DNA from: Acetatifactor sp.
Lineage (GTDB): Bacteria; Bacillota; Clostridia; Lachnospirales; Lachnospiraceae
Assembly: GCA_029055435.1 (NCBI GenBank)
Contig: JAIDDH010000104.1
Location: 1-64,000 of the forward strand
DNA: 64,000 nt
Direction of reading: 5' to 3'
The stretch's first letter is position 1, and each line of letters begins with the position of its first letter. Under the pieces are notes generated by a model. It made no database searches. It was not told where the DNA came from and saw only the letters and a list, made by a program, of their open reading frames with translations. A program made the position numbers and the translations under genes. Below, piece by piece: positions 36,193-45,546 of this stretch.

Positions 36193-38064
36193 TTATTCAA
36201 AGTGATAGGTGGGTACAATCTCCTGTACGTCCCGCCTGATGTCAGCGGTCTCGGACTCTGCATGTTCCTTCAGCTTCTCCAACTGTCTCTCAAATACTTC
36301 CGCGTCAAACTCTATTTGTCTGCCGATATAGATGCGCTGGTTTGCAGTCTGTCGAAGCCCCTCCTCATCCATGAGCAGTTCCTCGTACATCTTCTCCCCG
36401 GGACGCAGGCCCGTGAATTGAATCTCGATATCCTCGCCCACCCGGTAGCCGGAGAGCTTGATCAGATTCTGCGCCAGATCCAGTATCTTCATGGGCTCGC
36501 CCATATCCAGCACAAAGATTTCTCCGCCCCTGGCGTATGCTCCTGCCTGCAGCACCAGAGACACCGCCTCCGGTATCGTCATAAAATATCGGATAATATC
36601 CGGGTGTGTCACCGTCACCGGACCGCCCTCTGCAATCTGCTTTTTAAAGAGGGGAATCACACTTCCGTTGCTGCCCAGCACATTTCCGAAGCGCACCGCC
36701 ACAAAATTGGTCCGGGATTTCTGGTTCATCATCTGAACCACCATCTCACAGATACGTTTGGAGGCCCCCATGATATTGGTGGGATTCACCGCCTTGTCTG
36801 TGGATATCAGCACGAATTTCTCCACACCGCACCGATCCGCCGCCTGTGCGGTCTTCAGAGTGCCCAGCACATTGTTTTTGATGGCCTCGTTGGGACTGTC
36901 CTCCATGAGCGGCACATGCTTATGAGCCGCTGCATGATACACGATATCCGGGCGATATTTTTCAAAAATTGTTTGCACACGCCGGGTGTTGCGCACCGAG
37001 GCAATGAGCACGACCATGTCCAGCTCCGGGTATTTACGGAGAAGCTCCTGCTGGATTTCGTAGATGTTGTTCTCATAAATATCCAGCATCACCAGACGTT
37101 TGGGCTGATGTGCGGCAATCTGCCGGCACAGTTCGCTGCCGATGGAACCGCCCCCGCCCGTCACCAGCACGGTCTTGCCGTGGACATAGTCCAGCACCTC
37201 CGCCGTGTTAATCTGAATGGGCTCCCTGCCCAGCAAATCCTCAATCTCCACTTCCTTCAGCTCGGAGACCGACACGTCCCCGTTGATAAGCTGATACACT
37301 CCGGGCAATGCTCGAAGCTTGCAGCCCGTCTCCTTGCAGATATCCAGAATCTCCTTGCGGGTCTTGTTGCCCGCGGAGGGAATGGCAAAAATAATCTCGT
37401 CAATGCCGTACTGCTCTGCCGCCGCCGCGATGCTCTCCCTGCCGCCCACAATAGGTACTCCCCGCATGAATTTGCCGTGGCACCCGGGCTGGTCGTCGAT
37501 GATACATTTCACCTGTAAATTCAGATACCGGCTGACCTCGATCTCCTTCAAGATTGCGTTGGCTGCAGCTCCCGCACCGATGAGCATCACCGTTGTTCTG
37601 GGATTTTTGTCGATGCTCTCCCGATACTTTGAGCGAAACATCCGCAGAATACGATAGCTGAAGCGGATGCAACAGACCGAGCCAAAGAGCAATATCCAAT
37701 AAAGAAAATAATAGCTGCGGGGCATGTGCCATCTGGTGGCACTGCAGAAAATCAGATGCGCCAGCGCAGCCGTGGTGGTGGCAAACACAATGTTAATCAG
37801 CTCCGTGGCACTGGCATAGCGCCACACACTCCGGTAAAGCCGAAACAGCACGAACAGAATCAGGGTCATGCAGATATTATAGGGCAGAGTATACTCATAG
37901 TTTTTTAAAAATACCGGCTGAATAGCGCGAAAACTGAATTCAAAGCGAATGTAGAGCGCAGCAAAGGAAGACACCATAATCGCCATGATGTCCATGAGCA
38001 CCAATGCCGCCCTCCGATTGAAAGGAGCCTTTAAAATTTTAGGATTCTCTTTCTTTTCCTTCAT
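36193..38064 (-). CDS. UDP-GlcNAc 4,6-dehydratase, membrane type (PglF/CapD family)
   Basis: 623 residues. Four N-terminal membrane helices (about 20-140), a Rossmann domain (VMLIGAGAAANAI), then the SDR catalytic domain with VTGGGGSIGSELCRQ, HAAAHKHVPLMED and ISTDKAVNPTNIMGASKR (Met-Lys replacing Tyr-Lys as in this family). It makes UDP-4-keto-6-deoxy-GlcNAc at the inner membrane face, the substrate of the next gene's product. The length is normal. The start follows AAGGA by nine bases. Confidence 0.94.
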   Translation of the reverse strand: MKEKKENPKILKAPFNRRAALVLMDIMAIMVSSFAALYIRFEFSFRAIQPVFLKNYEYTLPYNICMTLILFVLFRLYRSVWRYASATELINIVFATTTAALAHLIFCSATRWHMPRSYYFLYWILLFGSVCCIRFSYRILRMFRSKYRESIDKNPRTTVMLIGAGAAANAILKEIEVSRYLNLQVKCIIDDQPGCHGKFMRGVPIVGGRESIAAAAEQYGIDEIIFAIPSAGNKTRKEILDICKETGCKLRALPGVYQLINGDVSVSELKEVEIEDLLGREPIQINTAEVLDYVHGKTVLVTGGGGSIGSELCRQIAAHQPKRLVMLDIYENNIYEIQQELLRKYPELDMVVLIASVRNTRRVQTIFEKYRPDIVYHAAAHKHVPLMEDSPNEAIKNNVLGTLKTAQAADRCGVEKFVLISTDKAVNPTNIMGASKRICEMVVQMMNQKSRTNFVAVRFGNVLGSNGSVIPLFKKQIAEGGPVTVTHPDIIRYFMTIPEAVSLVLQAGAYARGGEIFVLDMGEPMKILDLAQNLIKLSGYRVGEDIEIQFTGLRPGEKMYEELLMDEEGLRQTANQRIYIGRQIEFDAEVFERQLEKLKEHAESETADIRRDVQEIVPTYHFE

Positions 38065-38076
38065 AACAAATTATCC

Positions 38077-39723
38077 TTACGTGTTATCTCCACAGAGCAC
38101 TCTCTGCCAAATCACGAAGAGCAGAGTCACCGCCAGACTTCCCGTCCCCCAGCAATATTCCAAAAGCCCGAACACCGCAGGTATCAGCAAAAACAGCAGA
38201 CAGCCTGCGGAATGCTCGGAGGGTTTCCTGACAAATTCCTTTACAAAGCTCACTGCGGACCAGCCAATCAGTACCGTAAACAGAAGCATCACAGGAATAC
38301 CGAAGTCCACTCCGTACTGCAGATAGATATTGTGGGCATGTCCGATTCTCTGATTGGGAAAAATCTGAAAGCCCTGCTCAGAGTCGGGATGTCCCCGGAA
38401 ATTCAAAAGATGGATATAATAGCGGTAGATGGCTTTTCGCACCAGCAGTGCATTACCTCTGTCGGCGCGGTCCAGCGCAAATCCTGCAGCCAGCGCCTCA
38501 TCGTAGAGCTGCTGCTGCAGCGGCGATACCTCAATCTGGTTCGTCTTGTTTTCCGATGTCTTCGCAGGATTGTCCGGTGTCTCCTTCGCTTCACCGCCGG
38601 GAGCAATTTTCTCCAAAACAGGCTCTAAAATCGTGGCCACACGACTGCTGGCCGATCTCATCAGCCTGTCCAGATTCACAAATTTCTCCGAGTCCCATTT
38701 GTCCCATGAATGCACTTTATTCTCATTCCACTCGCCGAAAAACCACACCGGATGATGAAATGCGGGGGGAAGATAGCGCACGGCACCAAACACCAGCGGA
38801 AAGGTCAGAACAAAGCAAAGCACTATGATAAGACCGTTCTTGAACAGGGAGACAAACAGGTTCCTGCGCGGCAGCACCCGCCACAGGCAGAGCAGTCCCG
38901 CCAGCGTCAGCACCGCCGCCGCCATCCAGCCGGTGCGGCTGATCGTCATAAACAAAAAGCCGAAAACTGTTCCCACACCCAGCCAATAGTACAGGCGAAT
39001 CCATCGGCTGCATTCTCTGCGGTACACATACGCAAGCTTAGTGAGCGCCGCCGCCAGCACTGCCAGATAAAACAGAGCGTTTAAGTTGCAGTTGCTGTAA
39101 ACGCCCACATAGCGCACCGCGTCATAAGGCCGGAACGCAAAGCACCAGCCCTGCAGCATGAAAAATCCCAAGATGATACCATCCAGCATCCCCTGAAACA
39201 AATCCTCCCGCTCTGCCGCCGTATAGTCCGTCAGATAAAAACATCCGAACATCACCAGATAACAAAAGGGCCAGAGATACTCGCTGCGGGATACAATCAT
39301 CAGAACCATCATAATCAGCCAGACCAGGGCAAAAGGCCTGTAAAGCCTCGGTCTTTTCCGCTCTAAAATCAAATCTGTAAAAGTATGGATGAGGATGATT
39401 CCAAAGAGAAATATGTCCAGCACAAGAACTGCTCTGTCGTTTGCAAACCAGACCAGAGCCTGTCCTTTCAGCAGGAAAACAACTCCCCCTATAACGCAAA
39501 CAAGACTCCATACCAGGTAAGGAATCTTTCGTTTTCTGAAATCATTCAAATGATAATGAGAGAGAATGAGCGCCGCCATAATCACGCCCGTCAGGTCCCG
39601 GAAGGTTTCACCCCATCCGTCCAGACCGCTGGTCGTCTTAATCCGCTGGTCGATGAGACAAAAGAAAAAGAAACAGACTGTATATAAAATTCTCTTTTTG
39701 CTCACCTGAAGCTTGACCGGCAT
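38077..39723 (-). CDS. O-antigen ligase/Wzy-type polymerase
   Basis: 548 residues with about twelve membrane helices and one large extracytoplasmic loop (about residues 310-470). RIGHAHNIYLQYGVDFGIPVM near the end is the conserved Wzy_C/WaaL segment with the histidine. It either polymerises the repeat units or ligates the chain to its anchor. It is the first gene after the strong promoter at 39759-39787, with AAGGAG before the ATG. Two other polymerase/ligase candidates lie at 53688 and 61269. Confidence 0.88.
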   Translation of the reverse strand: MPVKLQVSKKRILYTVCFFFFCLIDQRIKTTSGLDGWGETFRDLTGVIMAALILSHYHLNDFRKRKIPYLVWSLVCVIGGVVFLLKGQALVWFANDRAVLVLDIFLFGIILIHTFTDLILERKRPRLYRPFALVWLIMMVLMIVSRSEYLWPFCYLVMFGCFYLTDYTAAEREDLFQGMLDGIILGFFMLQGWCFAFRPYDAVRYVGVYSNCNLNALFYLAVLAAALTKLAYVYRRECSRWIRLYYWLGVGTVFGFLFMTISRTGWMAAAVLTLAGLLCLWRVLPRRNLFVSLFKNGLIIVLCFVLTFPLVFGAVRYLPPAFHHPVWFFGEWNENKVHSWDKWDSEKFVNLDRLMRSASSRVATILEPVLEKIAPGGEAKETPDNPAKTSENKTNQIEVSPLQQQLYDEALAAGFALDRADRGNALLVRKAIYRYYIHLLNFRGHPDSEQGFQIFPNQRIGHAHNIYLQYGVDFGIPVMLLFTVLIGWSAVSFVKEFVRKPSEHSAGCLLFLLIPAVFGLLEYCWGTGSLAVTLLFVIWQRVLCGDNT

Positions 39724-39758
39724 ATCCGTCTCCTTAAAATCTGAATATATTCTGTTGT

Positions 39759-39787
39759 ATTATAGCATTTCTGCCAATAAATAGCAA
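39759..39787 (-). promoter_or_regulatory. Main promoter of the 39.7-16 kb polysaccharide operon
   Basis: On the minus strand TTGCTA (39787-39782), a 17-base spacer and a consensus TATAAT (39764-39759), about 36 bases before the ATG of the polymerase gene. All genes down to ugd are co-oriented with gaps of at most about 110 bases, so this could drive the whole block. Confidence 0.65.
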
Positions 39788-40264
39788 ATTAAAATGAGGT
39801 GCTGCGCGCTGCAGTGGTTTCTGTTCAGCCTGATTCGATGTGCCTGTTCATTAAGCAGTGTCGGCAGGAGAAAGCAACGGTCGGATTTGTGGACGTTGCT
39901 TTCTTCTGCCTTGATACCGCTGAATGTAGCTGGTACATCGCTTTAGGCTGGAGTATAATCTGCAGCACTGAGTCTTATATCAGTATTCCTGTGAATGAAG
40001 ATTGTAATACTCTTCCTCTCAAAAAATAACTGTCAATACAAAGTGTAACTTCGTAACACTCGACGCTGTACTTTAGCGTCTTAGGTGAGGTTGGCGCGCA
40101 ATGTCATTAACTTAAGCCCGTAATAACAGATATTTATGGGCATAATCCTCTGTCTGAATGGCTGAAACTATACCAAAGTTGCTCATTTATAGTTGATATA
40201 TAGGATTTGCTGTAATAGAATAATATTGGAAAGCTATAAATATATGAAAACGAGGTGTATACAT
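39788..40264. other. Intergenic region between divergent genes with strong hairpins; no supported gene
   Basis: An inverted repeat with 17-base arms lies at 39863-39879 and 39894-39910 (ggcaggagaaagcaacg against cgttgctttcttctgcc, one G-T pair). A second hairpin, gacgct/agcgtc, is at 40062-40080. Neither is followed by a T run. A 76-codon open frame over 39799-40029 lacks a ribosome binding site and any recognised motif. A short in-frame stretch at about 40118-40203 (ITDIYGHNPLSEWLKLY) reads like the tail of a lost gene, but I cannot name it. Confidence 0.5.
39863..39910. repeat. Long imperfect inverted repeat (17-base arms)
   Basis: Arms 39863-39879 and 39894-39910 pair over 17 positions with one G-U wobble around a 14-base loop. 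It lies upstream of both divergent genes, so it is not an ordinary terminator. It may be a mobile-element end or a structured leader relic. Confidence 0.6.
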
Positions 40265-41176
40265 ATGGATATTGCTGTTTTGGGTGCAGGTGCAATGGGT
40301 ATTTTATTCGGCGGATATTTGTCTGAAAGAAACAATGTTGTGCTTGTGGGGCGCAATAAAGAAAATATGGAAAGCATAAAAAGAGATGGAGTCATTATTA
40401 GGGAAAAGGATGAAAAAGAAAAAGTGTACTTTCCTAGTGCCACAGTCGATACCGATGAAATTAAAAATGTCGACCTTGTGATTTTATTCGTTAAATCAGG
40501 AAATTCTGAGGAAGTTCTCGAAAAACATAAAAGCATTATAGGAAAAAATACGGTTCTTATGACTTTACAAAATGGTGTAGGCCATGAAGAAATACTGTGT
40601 AGGTATGCCAACAAGGAAAATGTTATTATAGGTACCACTCAGCAAGGAAGTTTCAGAATTGATTACAGGACTGTGTGCCACAGTGGTGGAGGAAATTCCG
40701 CTTTGGGTGCCATATGCGGAAAAAGTGAAAGATTTAAATATATAGCCGAGGAATTTGAAAAGTGCGGTTTTCTGTGTGAAGTATCCGATAATGTAGGATA
40801 CATGATATGGAACAAAATTATGATAAATGCTTCTTCAAGTATACTTTCGGGACTTTTGCAGGTACCGCAGGGATATGTGGCTGAAAATAGAAATGCTTGG
40901 AATATTGCAGAAAAACTTATTGAGGAAATATGTATTGCTGCCGACTGTCAAGGATATAAATTTGATATGAATGAGCAGAAACAAAGACTGTACGACCACT
41001 TAAAAAATGCTCCTGACGGACTCACAAGCATTTATGCTGATATTAAAGAGGGAAGAAAAACAGAAGTGCGGAAAATAAACGGTGCCGTTATTGAGGCGGC
41101 AAAAAGCAAAGAAATATCTTTGCCCGTTAATGAAACGATTTTTAATTTGGTCACAGCTCTTGAAGGTAAGTTTTGA
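40265..41176 (+). CDS. Ketopantoate reductase family protein (ApbA/PanE-like)
   Basis: 303 residues. The N-terminal NADP fold has VLGAGAMGILFGG, then VILFVKSGN and LMTLQNGVGHEE. The C-terminal domain carries WNKIMINASSSILSGLL with the usual catalytic lysine region. The family reduces 2-ketopantoate in CoA synthesis, but many paralogues reduce other 2-keto acids, and no pan genes are near. ATG 40265 is chosen because CGAGG lies upstream; the frame open from 40193 has no support. It is clearly more AT-rich than its neighbours and lies on the opposite strand to both, which suggests acquisition by transfer. Confidence 0.87.
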   Translation: MDIAVLGAGAMGILFGGYLSERNNVVLVGRNKENMESIKRDGVIIREKDEKEKVYFPSATVDTDEIKNVDLVILFVKSGNSEEVLEKHKSIIGKNTVLMTLQNGVGHEEILCRYANKENVIIGTTQQGSFRIDYRTVCHSGGGNSALGAICGKSERFKYIAEEFEKCGFLCEVSDNVGYMIWNKIMINASSSILSGLLQVPQGYVAENRNAWNIAEKLIEEICIAADCQGYKFDMNEQKQRLYDHLKNAPDGLTSIYADIKEGRKTEVRKINGAVIEAAKSKEISLPVNETIFNLVTALEGKF

Positions 41177-41192
41177 TGGAGACCAGTTTCTT

Positions 41193-42398
41193 TTATCCGA
41201 TCAATTCTCCCTCCAATATCACTTGTCTTATCTCCAGATTCTCCTTTTGAAGCAGCAGCACATTGGCCAGCTTTCCGGGAGTGATACTGCCGCAGCGCTC
41301 ATAAACACCGATACATTTAGCGGGGTTTACGGCCGCGCATTTCACCGCCGACGCCAATGGGATACTCATCTCCAGCACTGCTCTGCGCATGCAATCCGTC
41401 AAATTTGTCACAGAGCCTGCAATCGTGCCGTCCTGCAAAAGAGCCCGCTTTCCCGTCACGTTTACCGGCTGCCCTCCCAGAGTATAGCTCCCGTCCCCAA
41501 GACCGGCAGCCCGCATACTGTCACTGATAAAAATAATGCGGTCGTCCCCGAATATTTTAAAGGTCGTCCTGACTGCCGCGGGATGCACATGTACTCCGTC
41601 GCAGATCAATTCCACCCCTACTGACTCGTAGTCTGCGGCTGCGCCGATCAGCCCGGGCTCTCTGTGTGTATAACCGTTCATGGCATTATACAGATGCGTC
41701 ACATGGGACGCCCCCTTCGCAAATGCTTTCATCGCAGTCTCATAATCCGCCTCCGTGTGCGCCAGAGAGATCATGGTCTCCCCGCTTAATCTCCCGATCA
41801 ATTCCATTGCTCCGTCTATCTCCGGCGCAATATCCAACAGTTTGATCAGATTTCCGGAGGCCTTCTGCAGCCTGTCGTAGAGCGCAATGTCGGGAGTGCG
41901 CAGATATGCCTCGTTCTGCGCTCCTTTCTTTCCATGTGACAAAAAAGGCCCTTCCATTCGGATGCCGTACAATCTCGCCCGACCGCCAGACTCCGTCCCC
42001 GGGGCATACATGTCTGACAATTGACCCGCACCTGCCGATCTGTTATAGGCTTCCGCCGCCCTGCAGACGGCAAACAGCTCCTCCTCCCCCAGCGTCATGG
42101 CGGCGGGCACCATACCTGTCACTCCCACGGAGGCCTCATACTGCGCCATGGCCTTTAATGCCTCCTCGGAGCCATCGCTGAAGTCATATCCCGCACAACC
42201 GTGAAAATGGATATCCGTCAGCCCCGGAACAGCATAGCATCCGCTTCCGTCTATCACCATGTCCTCTGTTCCGGCATCTTCCAAAAAGTCTCCCATCCCG
42301 GCATCTCTCGAAGCGGCAAAGAATTTTCCCTGTATAAAAATATCTCCGGGTACAAATGTTCCGTCCTCTGTATACACGCTCGCATTTCTGATAAGCAT
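41193..42398 (-). CDS. nagA: N-acetylglucosamine-6-phosphate deacetylase
   Basis: 401 residues. Metal and substrate motifs of NagA are present: DIHFHGCAGYDF, GPFLSHGKKGAQNEAYL, ISLAHTEADY, HLYNAMNG, CDGVHVHP and ISDSMRAAGLGDG. It removes acetate from GlcNAc-6-phosphate, giving the substrate of NagB encoded just upstream. ATG 42398 follows AGGAGG by seven bases; a longer frame to 42467 would overlap nagB. It may recycle amino sugars released by the glucosaminidase encoded at 55362. Confidence 0.94.
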   Translation of the reverse strand: MLIRNASVYTEDGTFVPGDIFIQGKFFAASRDAGMGDFLEDAGTEDMVIDGSGCYAVPGLTDIHFHGCAGYDFSDGSEEALKAMAQYEASVGVTGMVPAAMTLGEEELFAVCRAAEAYNRSAGAGQLSDMYAPGTESGGRARLYGIRMEGPFLSHGKKGAQNEAYLRTPDIALYDRLQKASGNLIKLLDIAPEIDGAMELIGRLSGETMISLAHTEADYETAMKAFAKGASHVTHLYNAMNGYTHREPGLIGAAADYESVGVELICDGVHVHPAAVRTTFKIFGDDRIIFISDSMRAAGLGDGSYTLGGQPVNVTGKRALLQDGTIAGSVTNLTDCMRRAVLEMSIPLASAVKCAAVNPAKCIGVYERCGSITPGKLANVLLLQKENLEIRQVILEGELIG

Positions 42399-42420
42399 AG
42401 CCGCTCCTCCTTCTGATCTC

Positions 42421-43167
42421 TCATAACGCCTGCCCGGCATTTCCCACAAGCGAAAGCGCCGCCTCATCGGCGATTACGGTCACATTCCGGTGAAGCTGCA
42501 GTACAGAAGCCGGAACCATAGTAGTGACCGGCCCGCAGACAGCAGTTTTTAAAATTTCTGCTTTGTCCTCTCCGCTTACTGCCATCACGATCCCGGCAGC
42601 CTGCATAATGGTTCCGATACCCATAGTGTAGGCTTGTCCGGGCACCTCCTCTATGGAGGAAAAGAATCTCCGATTTGCCTTCACTGTAGATTCGGTCAAC
42701 TCCACACAATGTGTCTGTGTCTCAAAATCTGTTCCCGGTTCGTTGAAACCGATATGTCCGTTATGCCCCAGTCCCAAGAGCTGTAGATCCACGCCGCCTA
42801 CGGCGGCGATAATGCCGTCGTATTCCCTGCAGGCTCTGCCGCTGTCCTGTTCCATGCCGTCCGGCACAAAAGTCCTGTCCTGCCGGATATTCACTCTGGA
42901 AAAAAGCTTTTCTTTCATATAGTGATAATAGCTATGCACATTTCCTCTGTCAAGCCCTCTGTATTCGTCCAGATTCACCGTTGTCACCCGCGCAAAATCC
43001 AATTCCCCTGCACAATACCATTCTGCCAGTTTCTCATAAATACCTTGTGGCGTGGACCCGGTGGCCAGCCCCAGCACGCAATCCGGTTTTCTGCGTATCT
43101 GCTCTGCAATCATGTGCGCCGCCTTTTCGCTCATGTCCTGATAATCTTTTGCCCTGACAATCCTCAT
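42421..43167 (-). CDS. nagB: Glucosamine-6-phosphate deaminase
   Basis: 248 residues. LGLATGSTPQGIYEKL, VNLDEYRGL and LGLGHNGHIGFNEPG are the family signatures. It converts glucosamine-6-phosphate to fructose-6-phosphate and ammonia. A strong GGGGAG site precedes ATG 43167. It is 22 bases upstream of nagA and 70 bases downstream of the broken oxidoreductase, so the three form an operon. Confidence 0.95.
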   Translation of the reverse strand: MRIVRAKDYQDMSEKAAHMIAEQIRRKPDCVLGLATGSTPQGIYEKLAEWYCAGELDFARVTTVNLDEYRGLDRGNVHSYYHYMKEKLFSRVNIRQDRTFVPDGMEQDSGRACREYDGIIAAVGGVDLQLLGLGHNGHIGFNEPGTDFETQTHCVELTESTVKANRRFFSSIEEVPGQAYTMGIGTIMQAAGIVMAVSGEDKAEILKTAVCGPVTTMVPASVLQLHRNVTVIADEAALSLVGNAGQAL

Positions 43168-43237
43168 GATATCTCCCCCCGCATTTCCCCAAATCGGGCG
43201 TTGTACCCGCCACAGGGCGGTCAGCGCGCTGTGCAGA

Positions 43238-44525
43238 TTACACTAAAGCATCCGTCTGTCTGCGCATAAATGTCTCCATGTCTATCACACTGCCGTTTAG
43301 TCTGGACTCTTCCGCCGCGAAGGCTATCATATGACTCTCACAGGAAATGCCGATTTCCGTCACCCGGTCTCCCGTCTCCTCCCCTCGCAGCACACGCACA
43401 AAATCTCTGACCAAACCCTCATCACCGCCGCCGTGTCCGATATGTCCAAACTGCCCGTTCTTCGTATCTATCTCCTCAGTATGCTTGGTCAGAAAGTCTG
43501 TCACCCAGATTTTTTCCTGCTCAAGACTGCCGCGCAGATACCCTTTCGTACCCATAATAGTCATTTCTCTCTCAATGGCCGGCGTAAATGCTGCCATGGT
43601 AAAGGCCACCGTGACCTCATCCTCAAACTCCAGATTCACCACCATATGATCCACAACATTGTTGTCGCACTGAAACACACATCTTCCGTAGGGACCTGTC
43701 TTGACCGCCTCCATCAGTTTCTCCTGTGTGGGATTCGGATCGCCCGTGGCGGCAGCCTGAAACCAATAGGACGTGTCAGGACTGCAATATACCTTAACGG
43801 CGTCATAGGGACATTCCGCAGCATGGATACAGCCGTCCGTACACCGCGGCGGAGCCCCCTTTGGCATATGCGCTCTGTTAAAATACTTCAGTGATCCAAA
43901 GGAAGACAGTCTTGTACATTTTTTCCCTATAATCCACCGCAGCAAATCCATATCATGACAGGACTTTGCCAAAATCATGGGAGAACTGGTTTCACTGTTG
44001 TTCCAGTTGCCCCTAAACATAACTGTGAGCCTGATGATAATCTCCCACTGCCTCAATATGATTGATGTGTACGATCTCCCCAATCAAACCGCTGTCCACG
44101 ATCTCCTTCACTTTTCTGTAATGATTGGCATATCGCAGTACATGGCAGACTAAAACTCTGACCCCGGCCTTCCGGGCTGCCTGTTCTATCAGAGAACACT
44201 CTCGGGCAGTAGGTGCTATAGGTTTCTCTAACAGAATATCGTAGCCGGCCTCGATGGCTTTCATAGTCGGTTCAAAATGCATCTGATCCTGTGTACAGAT
44301 AAACACAGCGTCGGCAAATTTTTGTCTCTGAAGACATGCCTGCCAGCTGACAAAACAGTTTTCTGCGGGAATATCATGCAGCCTGCGCATATGTTCCCGC
44401 CGTATATCGCTTGGATCTGCCACACCGACGATCTGCAGTTTGTCGGGATTTTTCAGCGCATAAGGCGCGTAGGCATCCGTGCCTCTTCGTCCCGCACCCA
44501 GAACAATAACTTTGATTGGTTCCAT
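43238..44525 (-). pseudogene. Gfo/Idh/MocA-family oxidoreductase with a one-base frameshift
   Basis: The first part (to about 44015) encodes the NAD-binding half: VIVLGAGRRGTDAYAPYAL, then the LLEKPIAPTA motif. The rest continues in the next frame from RGNWNNSETSSPMILAKSCHDMDLLRW to the end. The break is in the run of three A (plus strand) at 44015-44017: on the coding strand GTTTAGGGGC ends the first frame, and removing one T restores GTT AGG GGC. The repaired protein would have about 428 residues, normal for the family. ATG 44525 is preferred since AGGAGG ends seven bases before it. A sequencing error in a short homopolymer cannot be excluded. Function is probably sugar or amino-sugar oxidation, as the nag genes follow. 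Confidence 0.85.
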
Positions 44526-44563
44526 AGTCATACCTCCTGCCCGCTTCAGCGGATTTCTGATAT

Positions 44564-44593
44564 TTTACAGGTTACAGTGTCAGTGTAGTTCAA
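44564..44593 (-). promoter_or_regulatory. Candidate promoter of the oxidoreductase-nagB-nagA operon
   Basis: TTGAAC (44593-44588), an 18-base spacer and TGTAAA (44569-44564) on the minus strand. The spacer contains two direct ACACTG words (ACACTGACACTGT), a possible half-site pair for the divergent AraC regulator. Confidence 0.35.
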
Positions 44594-44694
44594 ATTTTTA
44601 AAAGCTTCATTCATAATAATGCGGTTTTATTTGAAATTTCTTAGGAATTATGACATATTATAAAATGAGGAGATTAAAATGGAGGAGATTTCAT

Positions 44695-45525
44695 ATGCCG
44701 ATCATATTGCCCGAGGGAAAAAGGATTACCATAAAACACAATGTGCGTCCTGCCGATTATCGAATGCATTCCATGCAAATGGCCACGGATCACTATAATA
44801 TCGGCTACGTTATCTCCGGCGACAGGCGCACCATCACGCCGACCCAGAGCTTTGATTACCACGCCGGCGACGTGGCTATGGCGCCGCCTTTTTTATATCA
44901 TTACACAATTCCCCAGAGCGCCCTGCCCTATGAGAGTTACATCATCAAATTTTCTCCAGATTTTATTGAGCCCTTCTTCCGACAGATCGGAAAATATATG
45001 ATCGACGAACTCTATGAGCAGAAAGTCTGTCATCTGACCGGACAGTCTCAGGAAAAAGTTAAGCGGATGTTTGGCGAAATGCTATATGAATATGAGAAAG
45101 GCACAGAGTATACAGAAGTCATTCTACAGGGAATGCTGTTCAGGCTTTTCACAACCATCTGGGAAGAACGTCTGCCGGGCAGCGCCGTCTATTTTCGCAC
45201 TCCCCTGTCAGAAAAAATTATCAGATCCCTGTATATCATAGAACAAAATTATGACTGTAAACTGACGCTGGAAAAACTGGCACGGGAATCAGGCCTCTCC
45301 GTCTCCTATTTCTCCAGATTGTTTTCCGAACAGTTGGGAATGTCCTTTACAGATTATCTGAGCGATGTCCGGATCCGGCATGCACAGTCGCTGCTCGCAC
45401 AGACCGATAAAACCATTATGGAGATCGCCCTGGAAACCGGATTCTGTCACGGAGATTATCTCGCCACACAGTTCAAGGCCAAAACCGGTATGACGCCGTC
45501 TCAATTCCGGCGAAACTCCAGATGA
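44695..45525 (+). CDS. AraC-family transcriptional regulator
   Basis: 276 residues. An N-terminal cupin-like sensing domain (HSMQMATDHYNIGYVISG, DYHAGDVAMAPPFLYH) is followed by two C-terminal helix-turn-helix motifs (LTLEKLARESGLSVSYFSRL and IMEIALETGFCHGDYLATQF). ATG 44695 follows GGAGG by nine bases. It is divergent from the oxidoreductase-nagB-nagA operon with a 169-base shared upstream region, so it most likely controls that operon in response to a sugar. The inducer is unknown. Confidence 0.9.
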   Translation: MPIILPEGKRITIKHNVRPADYRMHSMQMATDHYNIGYVISGDRRTITPTQSFDYHAGDVAMAPPFLYHYTIPQSALPYESYIIKFSPDFIEPFFRQIGKYMIDELYEQKVCHLTGQSQEKVKRMFGEMLYEYEKGTEYTEVILQGMLFRLFTTIWEERLPGSAVYFRTPLSEKIIRSLYIIEQNYDCKLTLEKLARESGLSVSYFSRLFSEQLGMSFTDYLSDVRIRHAQSLLAQTDKTIMEIALETGFCHGDYLATQFKAKTGMTPSQFRRNSR

Positions 45526-45546
45526 GACCCATTGAATATTTGTCTT

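Noticed and set aside
34841..37518. Plus-strand frames of 454 and 445 codons
   Set aside because: Antisense to the PglE- and PglF-like genes, whose motifs are unmistakable.
39799..40029. Possible 76-codon plus-strand gene
   Set aside because: No ribosome binding site, no recognisable domain, and it crosses a strong inverted repeat.
44010..44025. Programmed frameshift in the oxidoreductase gene
   Set aside because: The site lacks a recognised slippery heptamer with a downstream structure, and this family is not known to use frameshifting; mutation or sequencing error is simpler.
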